Positions 21,049-30,299 of a DNA stretch of 64,000 bases are shown piece by piece. The position numbers and the translations under genes were made by a program. The number at the start of each line of letters is the position of its first letter. Position 1 is the stretch's first letter. The DNA is from Undibacterium sp. 5I1 (GTDB lineage Bacteria > Pseudomonadota > Gammaproteobacteria > Burkholderiales > Burkholderiaceae_D), in the NCBI RefSeq assembly GCF_034314085.1, contig NZ_JAVIWI010000001.1:3906001-3970000 (forward strand), read 5' to 3'. A model generated the notes under the pieces. The model searched no databases and was not told the origin of the DNA. It was given only the letters and a program-made list of their open reading frames with translations.

Positions 21049-22321
21049 AAATCCGCCAGGTATTGGTTCCTGAGTATTTGGCTTCTTTTAAAGCCAGATC
21101 GGTATTGTGTAAATACAGGCGCTGTTCTTTCCCATGCAGTGGGCAGCATGCGACGCCGACGCTGGCCGTAATGGTCAATTTTTTTCCACGTAAAATCAAG
21201 GGTTCCCGTACCGCTTGTACCAACCTGTCTGCCAATGTCTGCGCCATTTCTATGCTACCAATATCGGGGAAAATAGCAGCGAACTCATCACCATCTACAC
21301 GGCACAAAGTATCAGTATTGCGCAAAACGGCACACAGGCGATTTGCCATGGTCGCCAGAATTAAATCGCCTGCGTCGTATCCATGCAAATCATTTAAGGC
21401 TCTGAAATGATCAATGTCGATAAATGCCAGCGCCGCCAGTTGCTGGGACTCAACCGCATGCTCTACGCTGCTGGTCAGTAAGCGATGAAAATAATGCCGG
21501 TTGGGTAGCTTGGTCAGACTATCGTGATTATCCAGAATAGTCATGCGTCGCTCTTCTTCCAGTCGCTCATCGGCTTCGATCTGGACCACTGATTCCCACG
21601 ATTCTATGTGCGACATAATTTTATTGAAGTGTTGGCTCAGGCTACCTAATTCATTGCTGTCGTGGTGGCGTGCACGCAGACTATAGTCACCTGTCACTGA
21701 GACTTGTTCAACGATACGCGACAGTTCAAACACCGGTGCCAGTCGTGACATTTGTCTTTGGGTCAGAAGATAAGCTCCTGCTAAAGTGGCAATTGCTAAC
21801 AGCAGTAATCCCAGCACTAAATGAAGCACAAATTCTTTGTAGAAAGAATTTAAGCTGATATGCATTTGCACAAAGCCTGTGGTGGCGATGCCATTCGCCA
21901 TCGGCACCAGCACTTCGAGATAATCGCGTCGTAAGCTAGTCTGAGCATGGACGGTGCTACTGTTTGGAACGGGTATTGATGACAGATTTTCTACTTTGCC
22001 AAAATATTCCAGGCTATCCCAGCTAACCTTTGGACTACCTTTTTTGTCGTACACCGTGATGCCTAATACGTCTGGTGCAAAGCTTGTATTAAGAATTAAT
22101 TTACGTGCTTGCCGCAAGTCGGCATCATCCAGATTGTCGTCCAGATTAGCAGCCAGAGTATTGGCTTGGTATATGCTGATGGCACGAAGATCTTTTTGTG
22201 CCATGTAAGCAGATACAAGCAGAAAGCATAGGAGCGCTGATAACGAAATCGTGAAGATCACAATTAAGTTGTCGCGCAACAACTTTTTTGCTAGAGGCGC
22301 TTGTAGAAATGCAGTTTGCAT
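20993..22321 (-). CDS. Membrane-bound diguanylate cyclase (HAMP-GGDEF)
   Basis: A 442-residue protein with two membrane helices (about 16-38 and 165-187) enclosing a periplasmic sensor of about 125 residues, a HAMP linker (about 190-240) and a GGDEF domain (about 270-430). The active-site loop reads DGDEF rather than GGDEF, and an RxxD inhibitory site (RNTD) lies five residues before it. Family members with a substituted first Gly can be active, so synthesis of c-di-GMP is likely but not certain. It converges on slmA with overlapping 3' ends. Confidence 0.9.
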   Translation of the reverse strand: MQTAFLQAPLAKKLLRDNLIVIFTISLSALLCFLLVSAYMAQKDLRAISIYQANTLAANLDDNLDDADLRQARKLILNTSFAPDVLGITVYDKKGSPKVSWDSLEYFGKVENLSSIPVPNSSTVHAQTSLRRDYLEVLVPMANGIATTGFVQMHISLNSFYKEFVLHLVLGLLLLAIATLAGAYLLTQRQMSRLAPVFELSRIVEQVSVTGDYSLRARHHDSNELGSLSQHFNKIMSHIESWESVVQIEADERLEEERRMTILDNHDSLTKLPNRHYFHRLLTSSVEHAVESQQLAALAFIDIDHFRALNDLHGYDAGDLILATMANRLCAVLRNTDTLCRVDGDEFAAIFPDIGSIEMAQTLADRLVQAVREPLILRGKKLTITASVGVACCPLHGKEQRLYLHNTDLALKEAKYSGTNTWRIFSATTAQADAQLALQVDI

Positions 22322-22508
22322 GAGTATGGGTCTCGTTTTTAGTCTTGTTATTGGTATTATTTTGTTCCGTATTATCAGGCCTTAACGCGTGAGTGCTAAC
22401 TCTAAAATAATTCTAACTCAAATTTAGTTGTAAATAGTTTAATATTTTTTGGTGCTGATCTGTGCAATGCTTGGGATCTGCGAGTAAACTCCAGCGCATT
22501 CTCTACTT

Positions 22509-24485
22509 TTGGTTCTCAAAGTGTCTTTTTTACACAACACCCATCCCGCTTGTTTTGCCTTGTTAGATGATGCGCACGCCGAAAACGGCCTCGCCAGTTC
22601 GCGTTTGTATACCGGTTTAGTCCAAGTCTTGCATTGTGATGCTGAGAATGTCACTAATACGATTCAAGCCGCCTGGCAAGATTTATGGCAACGCACCCAA
22701 CAAGCTTTGCAGTCGGGCATGCATGCAGTGGCTTTGCTCAGTTATGAAACCGGCGCACGCTTGCAGGCGATCGATGAGTGGAGCGAGGCAGAAAACCCTG
22801 ATCAGCGCACGAACCAGAACACCGTATCGCGCGTCCTGTTATTTACCCGCTGCGATTTGCTGAATCGTGAACAAGTGGCGATTTGGCTCGCAGATGCGGA
22901 GAGAAAAAATCAGACTAGTGTCAATCTGCCTGCCGATTCAGACAAGCTTACGGCCAGCATTGCAGGCATACGTGCCAGCGTAGACGAGGCCGCATTTACA
23001 CGAGCGATCTCGCAAATACGCGCCTATATCGCTGCGGGCGACACCTATCAGGTTAATTACACTTATCGCCTGCATTTTGATGTGTTGGGGTCGCCGTTGA
23101 CGCTCTACCGGCGTTTGCGCCAGCGCCAGCCGGTGCCGTATGGCGCACTGATTTGTCTGCCGGATGGCGAGGCAATTTTGTCGCTGTCACCGGAATTATT
23201 CGTGCGTCATCAGGCAGGTGAATTATTTGCTCGACCAATGAAGGGTACAGCCGCAGCTACCGGCGATGCAGTGACTGACGCTAGGCTGGCGCAAGAACTG
23301 GCGGCTGATCCAAAAAATCGGGCAGAAAATCTGATGATCGTGGATTTGCTCCGCAATGATCTGGGGCGGATTGCGGTGCCGGGATCAGTCAAAGTCCCTG
23401 CCTTGTTTGAGGTCAATCGCTTCTCCAGCGTATTACAAATGACATCGAGTATTACCGCAACCCTACAGCCTGAGTTGAGTCTGGCAGCGATCTTGTCTGC
23501 GTTGTTTCCTTGTGGCTCTATCACCGGCGCACCCAAACATCGCACCATGCAAATCGTGCGTGAAGTAGAGACAGAGCCGCGTGGTTTATATACTGGCGCA
23601 ATCGGCTGGTTTGATCCGCCAGAAACCAGCAATAGCGCCAACGTCAGCGCAGTCCGAGAAGTCGGCGATTTTTGTTTGTCCGTACCGATCCGTACCTTGA
23701 TTTTGCAAGCGCCGGAGCTGGAAAAAGAAGCTGATGTGCGACAGGGCGTGATGGGTGTCGGTGCCGGGATTGTGCATGACAGCGTGGCCGCGGAAGAGTT
23801 TGCCGAATGCCAGCTCAAAGCAAAATTCTTAACCGAACTTCGTCCTGAATTTGCCTTGTTTGAAACCATGCATGCTAGCCGTGAACACGGTTGTCGACAT
23901 CTCCCACGCCACTTACAGCGTCTGCGCAACTCTGCTCAGTATCTGGGGTTTGCTTATGATGAAGAAAAGATTGTCCAGGTAATCCCTGGCTTCCAGGCCG
24001 ATTTGCCTCCAGAAGCCGCATTCCGCCTGCGTCTTACTTTACAGAGTGATGGCACGATCAACCTCCAAAGCGCGCCTTTGCTTGCATTCGCCGACGCTTC
24101 TAAGCCAGTCAAATTAGTATTGGCAACACAGCATACGCAAAGTGGCGACGTATTCTTACGCCATAAAACTACGCAGCGTCAGCAATACGATCAAGCCTGG
24201 CAAGCTGCCGAACAGCAAGGCGCATTTGATGCTTTGTTTTGCAACCAGCATGGCTACCTGACTGAAGGGGGGCGCAGTAATTTATTTGTACAGATCGATG
24301 GCAAGTGGTTTACGCCGCCATTGAGCGACGGCGTATTACCCGGTGTGATGCGTGCAGTAATGTTAGAAGATCCGCAATGGCAAGCCAGCGAAAAGCAATT
24401 ACGTCTGGATGACTTACGCCATGCAGATCAGGTGATGGTTTGTAATTCTTTGCGCGGCGCAATGCTTGCAGAAGTGATCTGGTGA
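22509..24485 (+). CDS. pabB: Fused aminodeoxychorismate synthase component I and lyase (PabB-PabC)
   Basis: A 658-residue bifunctional protein of p-aminobenzoate synthesis. The chorismate-binding PabB domain (about 150-440) shows SLSPELFVR, RPMKGTAAATGD, DLLRNDLGRIA, and FPCGSITGAPKHRTMQIVRE. A C-terminal class IV aminotransferase-fold lyase (PabC, about 445-655) shows FETMHASREHG and EGGRSNLFVQ. No ATG precedes the conserved N-terminus: TTG at 22509 or GTG at 22521 must be used. Together with folE in this window it supplies the folate pathway. Confidence 0.92.
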   Translation: MVLKVSFLHNTHPACFALLDDAHAENGLASSRLYTGLVQVLHCDAENVTNTIQAAWQDLWQRTQQALQSGMHAVALLSYETGARLQAIDEWSEAENPDQRTNQNTVSRVLLFTRCDLLNREQVAIWLADAERKNQTSVNLPADSDKLTASIAGIRASVDEAAFTRAISQIRAYIAAGDTYQVNYTYRLHFDVLGSPLTLYRRLRQRQPVPYGALICLPDGEAILSLSPELFVRHQAGELFARPMKGTAAATGDAVTDARLAQELAADPKNRAENLMIVDLLRNDLGRIAVPGSVKVPALFEVNRFSSVLQMTSSITATLQPELSLAAILSALFPCGSITGAPKHRTMQIVREVETEPRGLYTGAIGWFDPPETSNSANVSAVREVGDFCLSVPIRTLILQAPELEKEADVRQGVMGVGAGIVHDSVAAEEFAECQLKAKFLTELRPEFALFETMHASREHGCRHLPRHLQRLRNSAQYLGFAYDEEKIVQVIPGFQADLPPEAAFRLRLTLQSDGTINLQSAPLLAFADASKPVKLVLATQHTQSGDVFLRHKTTQRQQYDQAWQAAEQQGAFDALFCNQHGYLTEGGRSNLFVQIDGKWFTPPLSDGVLPGVMRAVMLEDPQWQASEKQLRLDDLRHADQVMVCNSLRGAMLAEVIW

Positions 24486-24493
24486 TGAGTTAT

Positions 24494-25351
24494 TTAGCGC
24501 ACTGCCGATAACAAATCCTCATTCAACCAAGTCTGCAACCATCCTGCAATTTGCATCGTACTGTCTGGATTTTTTTCGGCGGCGGTTTCACAAACCTCTG
24601 CAAAACTTTGACCTTCGTTTAGCCCGGTTAAAGCCGTATATTCTGCTGCGCTAATGGATCGAAAATGCGCTTGCAAATCTTTACGCCAGATCAGCCAGAC
24701 AGTACCTTCTTCTGAATACACTGGATCAGGTGGGCTTTGCTGCTGAACCTTTTGCTGAGCTTGTTCCCCTAGCGCCATCCACAGCGCAACGCTATTCCAA
24801 CGGGCGTGTAAAAAATGTTGCGATGCCTGGCACACAAAGCCAATTTGCGCCCAATCTTCCGGTGCTACTGTAGCCATGTCGGACAGCCTTAATACGGGCT
24901 GATCTTCCGCATCAAACGCTAGACTCAACAGCCACTCAAACTCGGCCAGCTCTGCTGCGATAGGGTAATCCGATAAATAATTTTTTAAAAACGTAGGAAA
25001 TTTTGCGCCGTACCAACGTAAATTACGCGATAGCGACGGGTGTGTCTGGCAATACGCATGACAAGCTTGATGAAATAAGTCATCCCCAATATAGCGATGG
25101 GTTTTATCGAACGCGTCTGACAAAGCCTCACGTAAGCGAAGGCGATAAGCATCGTAATAAATCGCCAGCCGCGCATCGGTAGCAAAATCAGACCGGCCAG
25201 ATGGATGGCCAATATGTTGACTGAAAGCAGTATCAGCTTGCGGTCCCAAAATAAAATCCTGGAATTCTTGCTGCAATTCCAGCAAAGGAAGCTTGCCTGC
25301 CGTTTCTAATTCCAATCCCATCCCAAATGTTGTTGATGCTTGCGTACTCAT
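24494..25351 (-). CDS. bufC: BufC-like DUF2063 protein of the bufferin operon
   Basis: A 285-residue protein with the DUF2063 (HvfC/BufC) pattern near the N-terminus: [11 protein letters not shown], then [20 protein letters not shown], and a helical C-terminal half. In characterised bufferin clusters this protein is the partner that positions the precursor peptide for the MNIO enzyme. It overlaps bufB by 4 bp (ATGA) and is the last gene of the bufA-bufB-bufC operon; it converges on pabB. Assignment is by family and context. Confidence 0.85.
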   Translation of the reverse strand: MSTQASTTFGMGLELETAGKLPLLELQQEFQDFILGPQADTAFSQHIGHPSGRSDFATDARLAIYYDAYRLRLREALSDAFDKTHRYIGDDLFHQACHAYCQTHPSLSRNLRWYGAKFPTFLKNYLSDYPIAAELAEFEWLLSLAFDAEDQPVLRLSDMATVAPEDWAQIGFVCQASQHFLHARWNSVALWMALGEQAQQKVQQQSPPDPVYSEEGTVWLIWRKDLQAHFRSISAAEYTALTGLNEGQSFAEVCETAAEKNPDSTMQIAGWLQTWLNEDLLSAVR

Positions 25352-26247
25352 ACCAACAACCCCGCGGATCGCATTTGCAGCTCTCTTGTTACTGCTTGTT
25401 CTGTCTTCACACGTTGGGCGATGCGTCGTGCAATAGCTAGCTCTTCCACCAGCTCCGTTAATGGAGGGATATTGTCATCGCGCTCTATCATGCTGGCGAC
25501 CTGTCCAAATCGACGCAATGCGTGCGCATATAAATCCCATACCGGATCAGCGACAGGATGATCGTGGGTATCCACAATGTAGTTACCGTGATTATGATGA
25601 CCGGCAAGATGGATTTGCTGCACCCGTCCTTGTGGAATCCCGTTCAGATAGTCCAATGCATCAAAGCCATGATTGACGCTGCTGACGTAAATATTATTCA
25701 CGTCCAATAGCATCAGGCAATCTGCTTCAGTGACAATCGCATTTAAAAATTCCCACTCGCTCATCGCATCGCTAGCAAACGTGAGGTAGCTAGAGACATT
25801 TTCGATAATTAAGGGGCGTTCTAATATGTCTTGTACGCGACGGATATTTTGCACCACCAGCGCGACAGTTTCTTCGGTATACGGCAAGGGCAGCAAGTCG
25901 TGCATATTTTTACCATGCACACCAGTCCAGCATAGATGATCCGACACCCATAGCGGTTGTACCCGCTGGATGAGTTTTTTCAGGTCGCGCAAATACGCTT
26001 CATCAGCGCCTTGCGCGGAGCCTATCGACATCGACACGCCGTGCATCACCATCGGGTAATCACGTCGTATTGCATCCAACATGGCGAGCGGTTTTCCGCC
26101 TGGCACCATATAGTTTTCGGACAGAATTTCAAACCAGTCTATCGCTTGTGAGTAGCTATTCGGCGTCGCCAAAATCTCATTGTAGTGATCGGTGCGTAAG
26201 CCCAGTCCAAAACCTGGCGATGCAATTATTGTCGTCATGGCATACAT
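25348..26247 (-). CDS. bufB: BufB-like MNIO (DUF692) multinuclear iron-dependent oxidase
   Basis: A 299-residue DUF692/MNIO enzyme of TIM-barrel type. Conserved stretches include [62 protein letters not shown], and [20 protein letters not shown], which supply the His/Asp/Glu/Asn iron ligands. MNIOs oxidise cysteines of ribosomal peptides; BufB converts BufA cysteines to thiooxazoles that bind copper. ATG at 26247 or 26238 are equally plausible. It lies 75 bp downstream of the precursor gene bufA. Confidence 0.93.
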   Translation of the reverse strand: MYAMTTIIASPGFGLGLRTDHYNEILATPNSYSQAIDWFEILSENYMVPGGKPLAMLDAIRRDYPMVMHGVSMSIGSAQGADEAYLRDLKKLIQRVQPLWVSDHLCWTGVHGKNMHDLLPLPYTEETVALVVQNIRRVQDILERPLIIENVSSYLTFASDAMSEWEFLNAIVTEADCLMLLDVNNIYVSSVNHGFDALDYLNGIPQGRVQQIHLAGHHNHGNYIVDTHDHPVADPVWDLYAHALRRFGQVASMIERDDNIPPLTELVEELAIARRIAQRVKTEQAVTRELQMRSAGLLV

Positions 26248-26262
26248 CTTTTAAAGATATAA

Positions 26263-26315
26263 AGTGCGCCGTCGCATGATTGGCCAATGTGACCAACAAC
26301 AAACTACAGCGCACT
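26263..26315 (-). promoter_or_regulatory. Inverted repeat in the bufA-bufB gap
   Basis: AGTGCGC (26263-26269) and GCGCACT (26309-26315) are exact inverted copies separated by 39 bp. They fill most of the gap between the precursor and enzyme genes. The loop is long and there is no U-tract. It could partly block read-through, or protect the bufA message, so that the peptide is made in excess over the enzyme; this is inference. Confidence 0.4.
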
Positions 26316-26322
26316 CGGGATA

Positions 26323-26589
26323 TTACTTTTGATCGATGACTTTACCGCCTTTGGCTTTGCAATCAGCAGAGCTTGTTGCAATAAAGCCGTGACCTTTGCA
26401 GGAATTTTGGCCTTTGCAAGCGTTCTCTGCAGTTTTGCAATCGCTAGTGCCTTTGCAGCTATTGATGCCTGAACAATGCACCATGTCACCAGCACTTGCT
26501 GTAGTAGAGGCAGCGAATGTCGCGCCAGAGAAAGCCATAGCAGCAGCGGCAGCAGCGATCAGGGCACCAGTTTGGATAGCTTGTTTCAT
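26323..26589 (-). CDS. bufA: BufA-type bufferin precursor (Cys-rich periplasmic peptide)
   Basis: An 88-residue peptide with a Sec signal (about 1-27, ending ATFAA) and a mature part with six cysteines (39, 45, 51, 58, 64, 77) in CKG-repeats (NSCKG, ACKG, NSCKG). This is the bufferin/metallophore precursor pattern, closest in my recollection to the BufA2-like subclass rather than the classic DUF2282 one. The product would be modified by BufB in the cytoplasm, exported and used to bind copper in the periplasm. The ATG follows a good CGGAGAA ribosome site. First gene of the operon. Confidence 0.9.
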   Translation of the reverse strand: MKQAIQTGALIAAAAAAMAFSGATFAASTTASAGDMVHCSGINSCKGTSDCKTAENACKGQNSCKGHGFIATSSADCKAKGGKVIDQK

Positions 26590-26960
26590 GTTGTTCTCCG
26601 ATATAAAAAAATTGAATTAAAAATAGAAATGAATAAAAGTGTCAGCTTTGGTTCGACTACAAAGTCCATCTCAGAGTTTTGCGTTTTGTTCTCTGCCTGA
26701 ACTTATGCATCTGTCGTGGGTATCACCGAATTACTTACACGTGAATTCAAATATTTTTAAATTTTTTTCTTGGAGCGAAATGAGGGATGGTTAGACGGCT
26801 GAACGAGATGTGAATATCGATCGCCATTTTCGTCCTGCAGGATAGTGAACGATATCCTATTGGAGGTCTTGTAATTGGTGGTCTTGTAGTAAGGCACTTC
26901 ATATATACTCCTACCGAGTGGGTAAGCGCAATGCCCAGAAAATTTCACGCGAAATGGTCG
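26590..26960. promoter_or_regulatory. Intergenic region upstream of bufA
   Basis: This stretch of about 370 bp carries the bufA promoter (reading left) and ends at an inverted-repeat arm. A short direct repeat GGTCTTGTA occurs twice near 26866-26890. The sequence ATATATACTCC near 26901 resembles the end motif of the dispersed 85-bp repeat, but no matching second end is visible. No gene was found. Confidence 0.35.
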
Positions 26961-27060
26961 CACGAAAATGTGGGTAGTGTCCGAAACAGTTTTACTTACT
27001 TGCGGACGCCATCAATCCATGAATACAAAAACGACCGGTTGCGGGCTTGATTGAATGAAG
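26961..27060 (+). repeat. Left arm of inverted repeat flanking a chemoreceptor gene
   Basis: This 100-bp segment matches the reverse complement of 28861-28960 at 79 of 100 positions by my count, without gaps. The best part is the inner 30 bp (29 of 30 counting from AACGACC to TGAATGAAG apart from a few changes). Weaker similarity continues outward to about 26890. It lies 217 bp upstream of the enclosed chemoreceptor. Confidence 0.85.
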
Positions 27061-27277
27061 TTATCTAATTCTTTGTTTTGAATGAAAAGCCAAAGCTACT
27101 GGACTCAGCGGCTGGACTCTCTTGATGCTTCAACTTAACTTCACTTTATTACTGTGACAGAACTTCTAACAATAATACTGCTTGTCTTTCGAACGGTTTA
27201 ACTGTTTTCTGGAGCTACTTCCAATAAAGCGGATAATAGAATTTCCCAATTGAAATATGTCTTTAGGATAACTAATC

Positions 27278-28855
27278 ATGCTTGATAACATTAAGATCAA
27301 AACCCTGATCACTGCAGCTTTAGGCATACTGATCGCGATGCTGCTAGTTGTCGGCGCGGCCGGGATATATTCCACGAAGCACACGTCGACGCTTTTGCAA
27401 GACACATCACTGCGGAACGTAAAAGTCGTTGCGATGATCGAAAAAATCCGTTTCAAGATGGAGATAAATCGTAGTCAGATCCTGCAGGCATTACAGCACA
27501 ATCCGGCGACTGAATGGGCCAAATTGCACGATCATCCGCTAACCGTGCATTACAAAATTATCGACGACACGACTGCGGAAATAAATGCCCTGTGGAGCAG
27601 TTACCTACACGACATCACAGATCTTAACGAGAAGGCCTTGGCTGATACTTGGTTCGAGAAAAGCGGAAAACTCGGTACTGTAAACATTGCGGCTGCTAAC
27701 GCTGCAATGCAGCAGGAGAAGTGGGACGAGGCAGAGCTAATCTTGATCAAATCCATTAATCCAGTCCTCCGGACTTCAGACGTCGATCTGCGCACACTCA
27801 CCGACCTTTTAGCCAAGCGCGTCGCTAGCGACCGTGTGACTGTAGCCGCCGATATCAGCAGTACCAGCTATCTGATGTTTGGCGTGTTGATCGTTTCGGT
27901 GCTGATCGGTGCCGCAACGATATTCTTGCTGATTCGCGGCATTACATCACCGCTGCGTCAGGCAATTGGGATCGCCGAGCGGGTCGCGCAAGGAGATTTG
28001 ACTGCACAAATCAGCAGCCGTTCACGTAACGAGTTTGGGCTCCTGATTAATGCGCTAGGCTCCATGAACACTAATCTTTTAGGGATCGTTACCGACGTAC
28101 GCGCCGCGACCTTCACCATTGACCAAGCCGCTGACCGGATCGCCACTGGAAACGCCGACCTCTCGCTTCGTACCGCACAACAGGCTAGCTCGCTCGAGAA
28201 AACCGCATCTTCTATGGAAGAGCTCACTGCAACGGTTAAGCAAAATAGCGACAACGCAATGCAAGCGGATCAGCTAGCCTTGTCGGCCGCCCAAGTCGCC
28301 AGCAAAGGTGGAGTGGTGGTGTCGCAAGTGGTGGAGACAATGGGGTCAATTAATGCTTCGGCACGAAAAATTGTCGACATCATTTCGGTCATCGACGGGA
28401 TTGCCTTTCAAACGAATATTCTTGCTCTGAATGCGGCGGTCGAAGCAGCCCGAGCGGGCGAGCAGGGTCGCGGATTTGCTGTCGTGGCGTCAGAAGTACG
28501 TAACCTTGCCCAGCGCTCAGCCAGCGCCGCCAAGGAGATCAAACATCTGATCGACGATTCGGTTAACAAAGTCGATCATGGGACTAAGTTGGTCGACCAG
28601 GCTGGCGCTACGATGAAAGAAATTGTTGACAGCGTTCAGCGGGTGACCAAGATCATGAGCGAAATTACACATGCTGGGCAGGAGCAAAGCGAGGGAATTG
28701 ATCACGTCAATCAAGCCGTCAGCGATATGGACGGGGCAACCCAACAAAATGCCGCGTTAGTAGAGCAATCCGCTGCCGGCGCTCGGCTACTTGACGAGCA
28801 GGCTAAAGCGTTAATTGATTTGGTCAGTGTTTTCAAACTGCGCGAACATAGTTAG
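27278..28855 (+). CDS. Methyl-accepting chemotaxis protein (inside inverted repeats)
   Basis: A 525-residue transmembrane chemoreceptor: helix 1 (about 8-30), a four-helix-bundle-type periplasmic sensor of about 165 residues, helix 2 (about 197-218), HAMP (219-270) and the signalling hairpin with tip [16 protein letters not shown] at about 385. It ends at FKLREHS without a CheR-binding pentapeptide. Codons look noticeably GC-richer than in the two other chemoreceptors of this window, and the gene is enclosed by 100-bp inverted repeats (left arm 26961-27060, right arm starting 5 bp after the stop). This suggests acquisition as a cassette. The ligand is unknown. Confidence 0.93.
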   Translation: MLDNIKIKTLITAALGILIAMLLVVGAAGIYSTKHTSTLLQDTSLRNVKVVAMIEKIRFKMEINRSQILQALQHNPATEWAKLHDHPLTVHYKIIDDTTAEINALWSSYLHDITDLNEKALADTWFEKSGKLGTVNIAAANAAMQQEKWDEAELILIKSINPVLRTSDVDLRTLTDLLAKRVASDRVTVAADISSTSYLMFGVLIVSVLIGAATIFLLIRGITSPLRQAIGIAERVAQGDLTAQISSRSRNEFGLLINALGSMNTNLLGIVTDVRAATFTIDQAADRIATGNADLSLRTAQQASSLEKTASSMEELTATVKQNSDNAMQADQLALSAAQVASKGGVVVSQVVETMGSINASARKIVDIISVIDGIAFQTNILALNAAVEAARAGEQGRGFAVVASEVRNLAQRSASAAKEIKHLIDDSVNKVDHGTKLVDQAGATMKEIVDSVQRVTKIMSEITHAGQEQSEGIDHVNQAVSDMDGATQQNAALVEQSAAGARLLDEQAKALIDLVSVFKLREHS

Positions 28856-28860
28856 ACAAA

Positions 28861-28960
28861 CTTCATTCAATCAAGCCCGAAAACGGTCGTTTTTGCACTC
28901 GCAGATTCGTGGCGTTCGAAAATAAGCAAAACTGTTCGGGATACTGTCAATATTTTCGCG
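28861..28960 (-). repeat. Right arm of inverted repeat flanking a chemoreceptor gene
   Basis: Inverted partner of 26961-27060 (79 of 100 identical by my count, ungapped). It begins 5 bp after the chemoreceptor stop codon, and weaker similarity continues to about 29020. The inner ends (CTTCATTCAATCAAGCCCG) are nearly identical; the outer ends diverge. Confidence 0.85.
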
Positions 28961-29120
28961 CCCCTTATCGGGCGAATTTTTCTTTGCTTTGGGCTTAGAA
29001 CCCCTAGTAGATGTATGTTGAGCGCTCTTATTTTAATTAGAGTATCTGGTATATTTTTAAGAAATAATGGAAGAGGGTACTGATTTTATTCAGTTTTGGA
29101 GGTATCTGTTCCTAATCTGT

Positions 29121-30299
29121 CTAAGAAATAAAACGTAAGTTAAAAGCCCGTTCGACAAACCAGATCGTAGCGATCAGTATGATGATTGCAGAACCGAATT
29201 GAACAATCCCGCGCCGGTACAGCCAGTGCTTGCGCAATATAAATGCCAGCGGTAAGAACACGGCGACGATACTTAACTGACCAATCTCCACGCCAAAATT
29301 AAAGCCAACCAAGGCCAGGATCAGCGCTGCTTTTGGTAAGCCAAGGTCGGCCAGGACGCTGGCAAATCCAAAGCCGTGGATGAGTCCAAAACTAAAAGCA
29401 ACCATCCAGCGTCGCCCTTGGAATAGCGGGAATAAATTATTCAGTGCTGCCAAAATTACCGACAAGGCAATCGCCGACTCTACTAGGCGTGATGGCAGCG
29501 AGAGAATATTTAATGCTGCCAAGGTCAGCGTAATCGAGTGCGCGAGAGTAAACGCTGTCACAATTTTTAAAACATCGATTAAAGCCGCTCTGAAGTTAGT
29601 AGCAGTCTCCCACTTGCGCCCATTTAAGACAAGAACAGCTGGCAACAATAAGGACAACAGGAACAGAATATGGTCGAAGCCGATCCAGATATGCCAGACG
29701 CCGTGTTTCACATAGTCGGTAAATTGTTGCAGCTTGCTGACTTCTGCCAAGGTGAATGTCTGGCTGGCATTATCAGGACTAAAGATTGCCGTCGCTGTTG
29801 CGCCGTCTTTGTTGACCAACCGTAGCAAGCCCTTATGCTGTGGATCAATATCAAAAAACAATTGATATTGAACGGCGATTTTTTCAGCAGTGCAGGGACT
29901 GTCAAACATCAGCACGGTATACGCGCCATCGCTATGCTGGTCAATCAATTGCTGTCTGGCTGTGAGCGGGCAGAGTTTATTTTCTTTGTCACCAGCTTCG
30001 CTAATTGTTAGCCTTGATAAGGCATAGGCAGCGATGTCAGCATGTTTGCTACGTACTTCATCCCATGTCAGTTCACCGTTGCCGTCGGTATCTAAACCAA
30101 TCGCAAAATCCAGATCGCGTAAAGCAATATCCCATTGGCCGTGGATGCCAGTTTGGTCGGCTTGCAGTATCAGATAGCTATCGCTGGGTTTGTGGGCGTA
30201 GGCGGAAGTGCAGAGCAGGCTGAGGAGTACGGTCGCTGCACTGATTAAAAAGCCTAGCCCTGAAAAACGTTTCGACGTTGATTCAAAAATAGTCTTCAT
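29121..30299 (-). CDS. HupE/UreJ-like membrane protein with EF-hand-like loop
   Basis: A 392-residue protein with a signal peptide ending at AYAHKPSD, a periplasmic domain (about 37-200) that contains an EF-hand-type loop DTDGNGELTWDE (70-81), and six to seven C-terminal membrane helices of the HupE/UreJ_2 type. Conserved His clusters HIWIGFDHILFLL, TLAHSITL and LIHGFGFAS suggest metal handling (nickel or another transition metal), but the substrate is not shown. It overlaps the TPR gene stop by 4 bp. The DUF4331/lipoprotein/TPR/HupE grouping recurs in proteobacteria as far as I recall. Confidence 0.85.
   Translation of the reverse strand: MKTIFESTSKRFSGLGFLISAATVLLSLLCTSAYAHKPSDSYLILQADQTGIHGQWDIALRDLDFAIGLDTDGNGELTWDEVRSKHADIAAYALSRLTISEAGDKENKLCPLTARQQLIDQHSDGAYTVLMFDSPCTAEKIAVQYQLFFDIDPQHKGLLRLVNKDGATATAIFSPDNASQTFTLAEVSKLQQFTDYVKHGVWHIWIGFDHILFLLSLLLPAVLVLNGRKWETATNFRAALIDVLKIVTAFTLAHSITLTLAALNILSLPSRLVESAIALSVILAALNNLFPLFQGRRWMVAFSFGLIHGFGFASVLADLGLPKAALILALVGFNFGVEIGQLSIVAVFLPLAFILRKHWLYRRGIVQFGSAIIILIATIWFVERAFNLRFIS

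Noticed and set aside
27200..27277. Sigma-28-type promoter (GCGGATAA) before the cassette chemoreceptor
   Set aside because: A -10-like box is present but no TAAA-type -35 at the right spacing.
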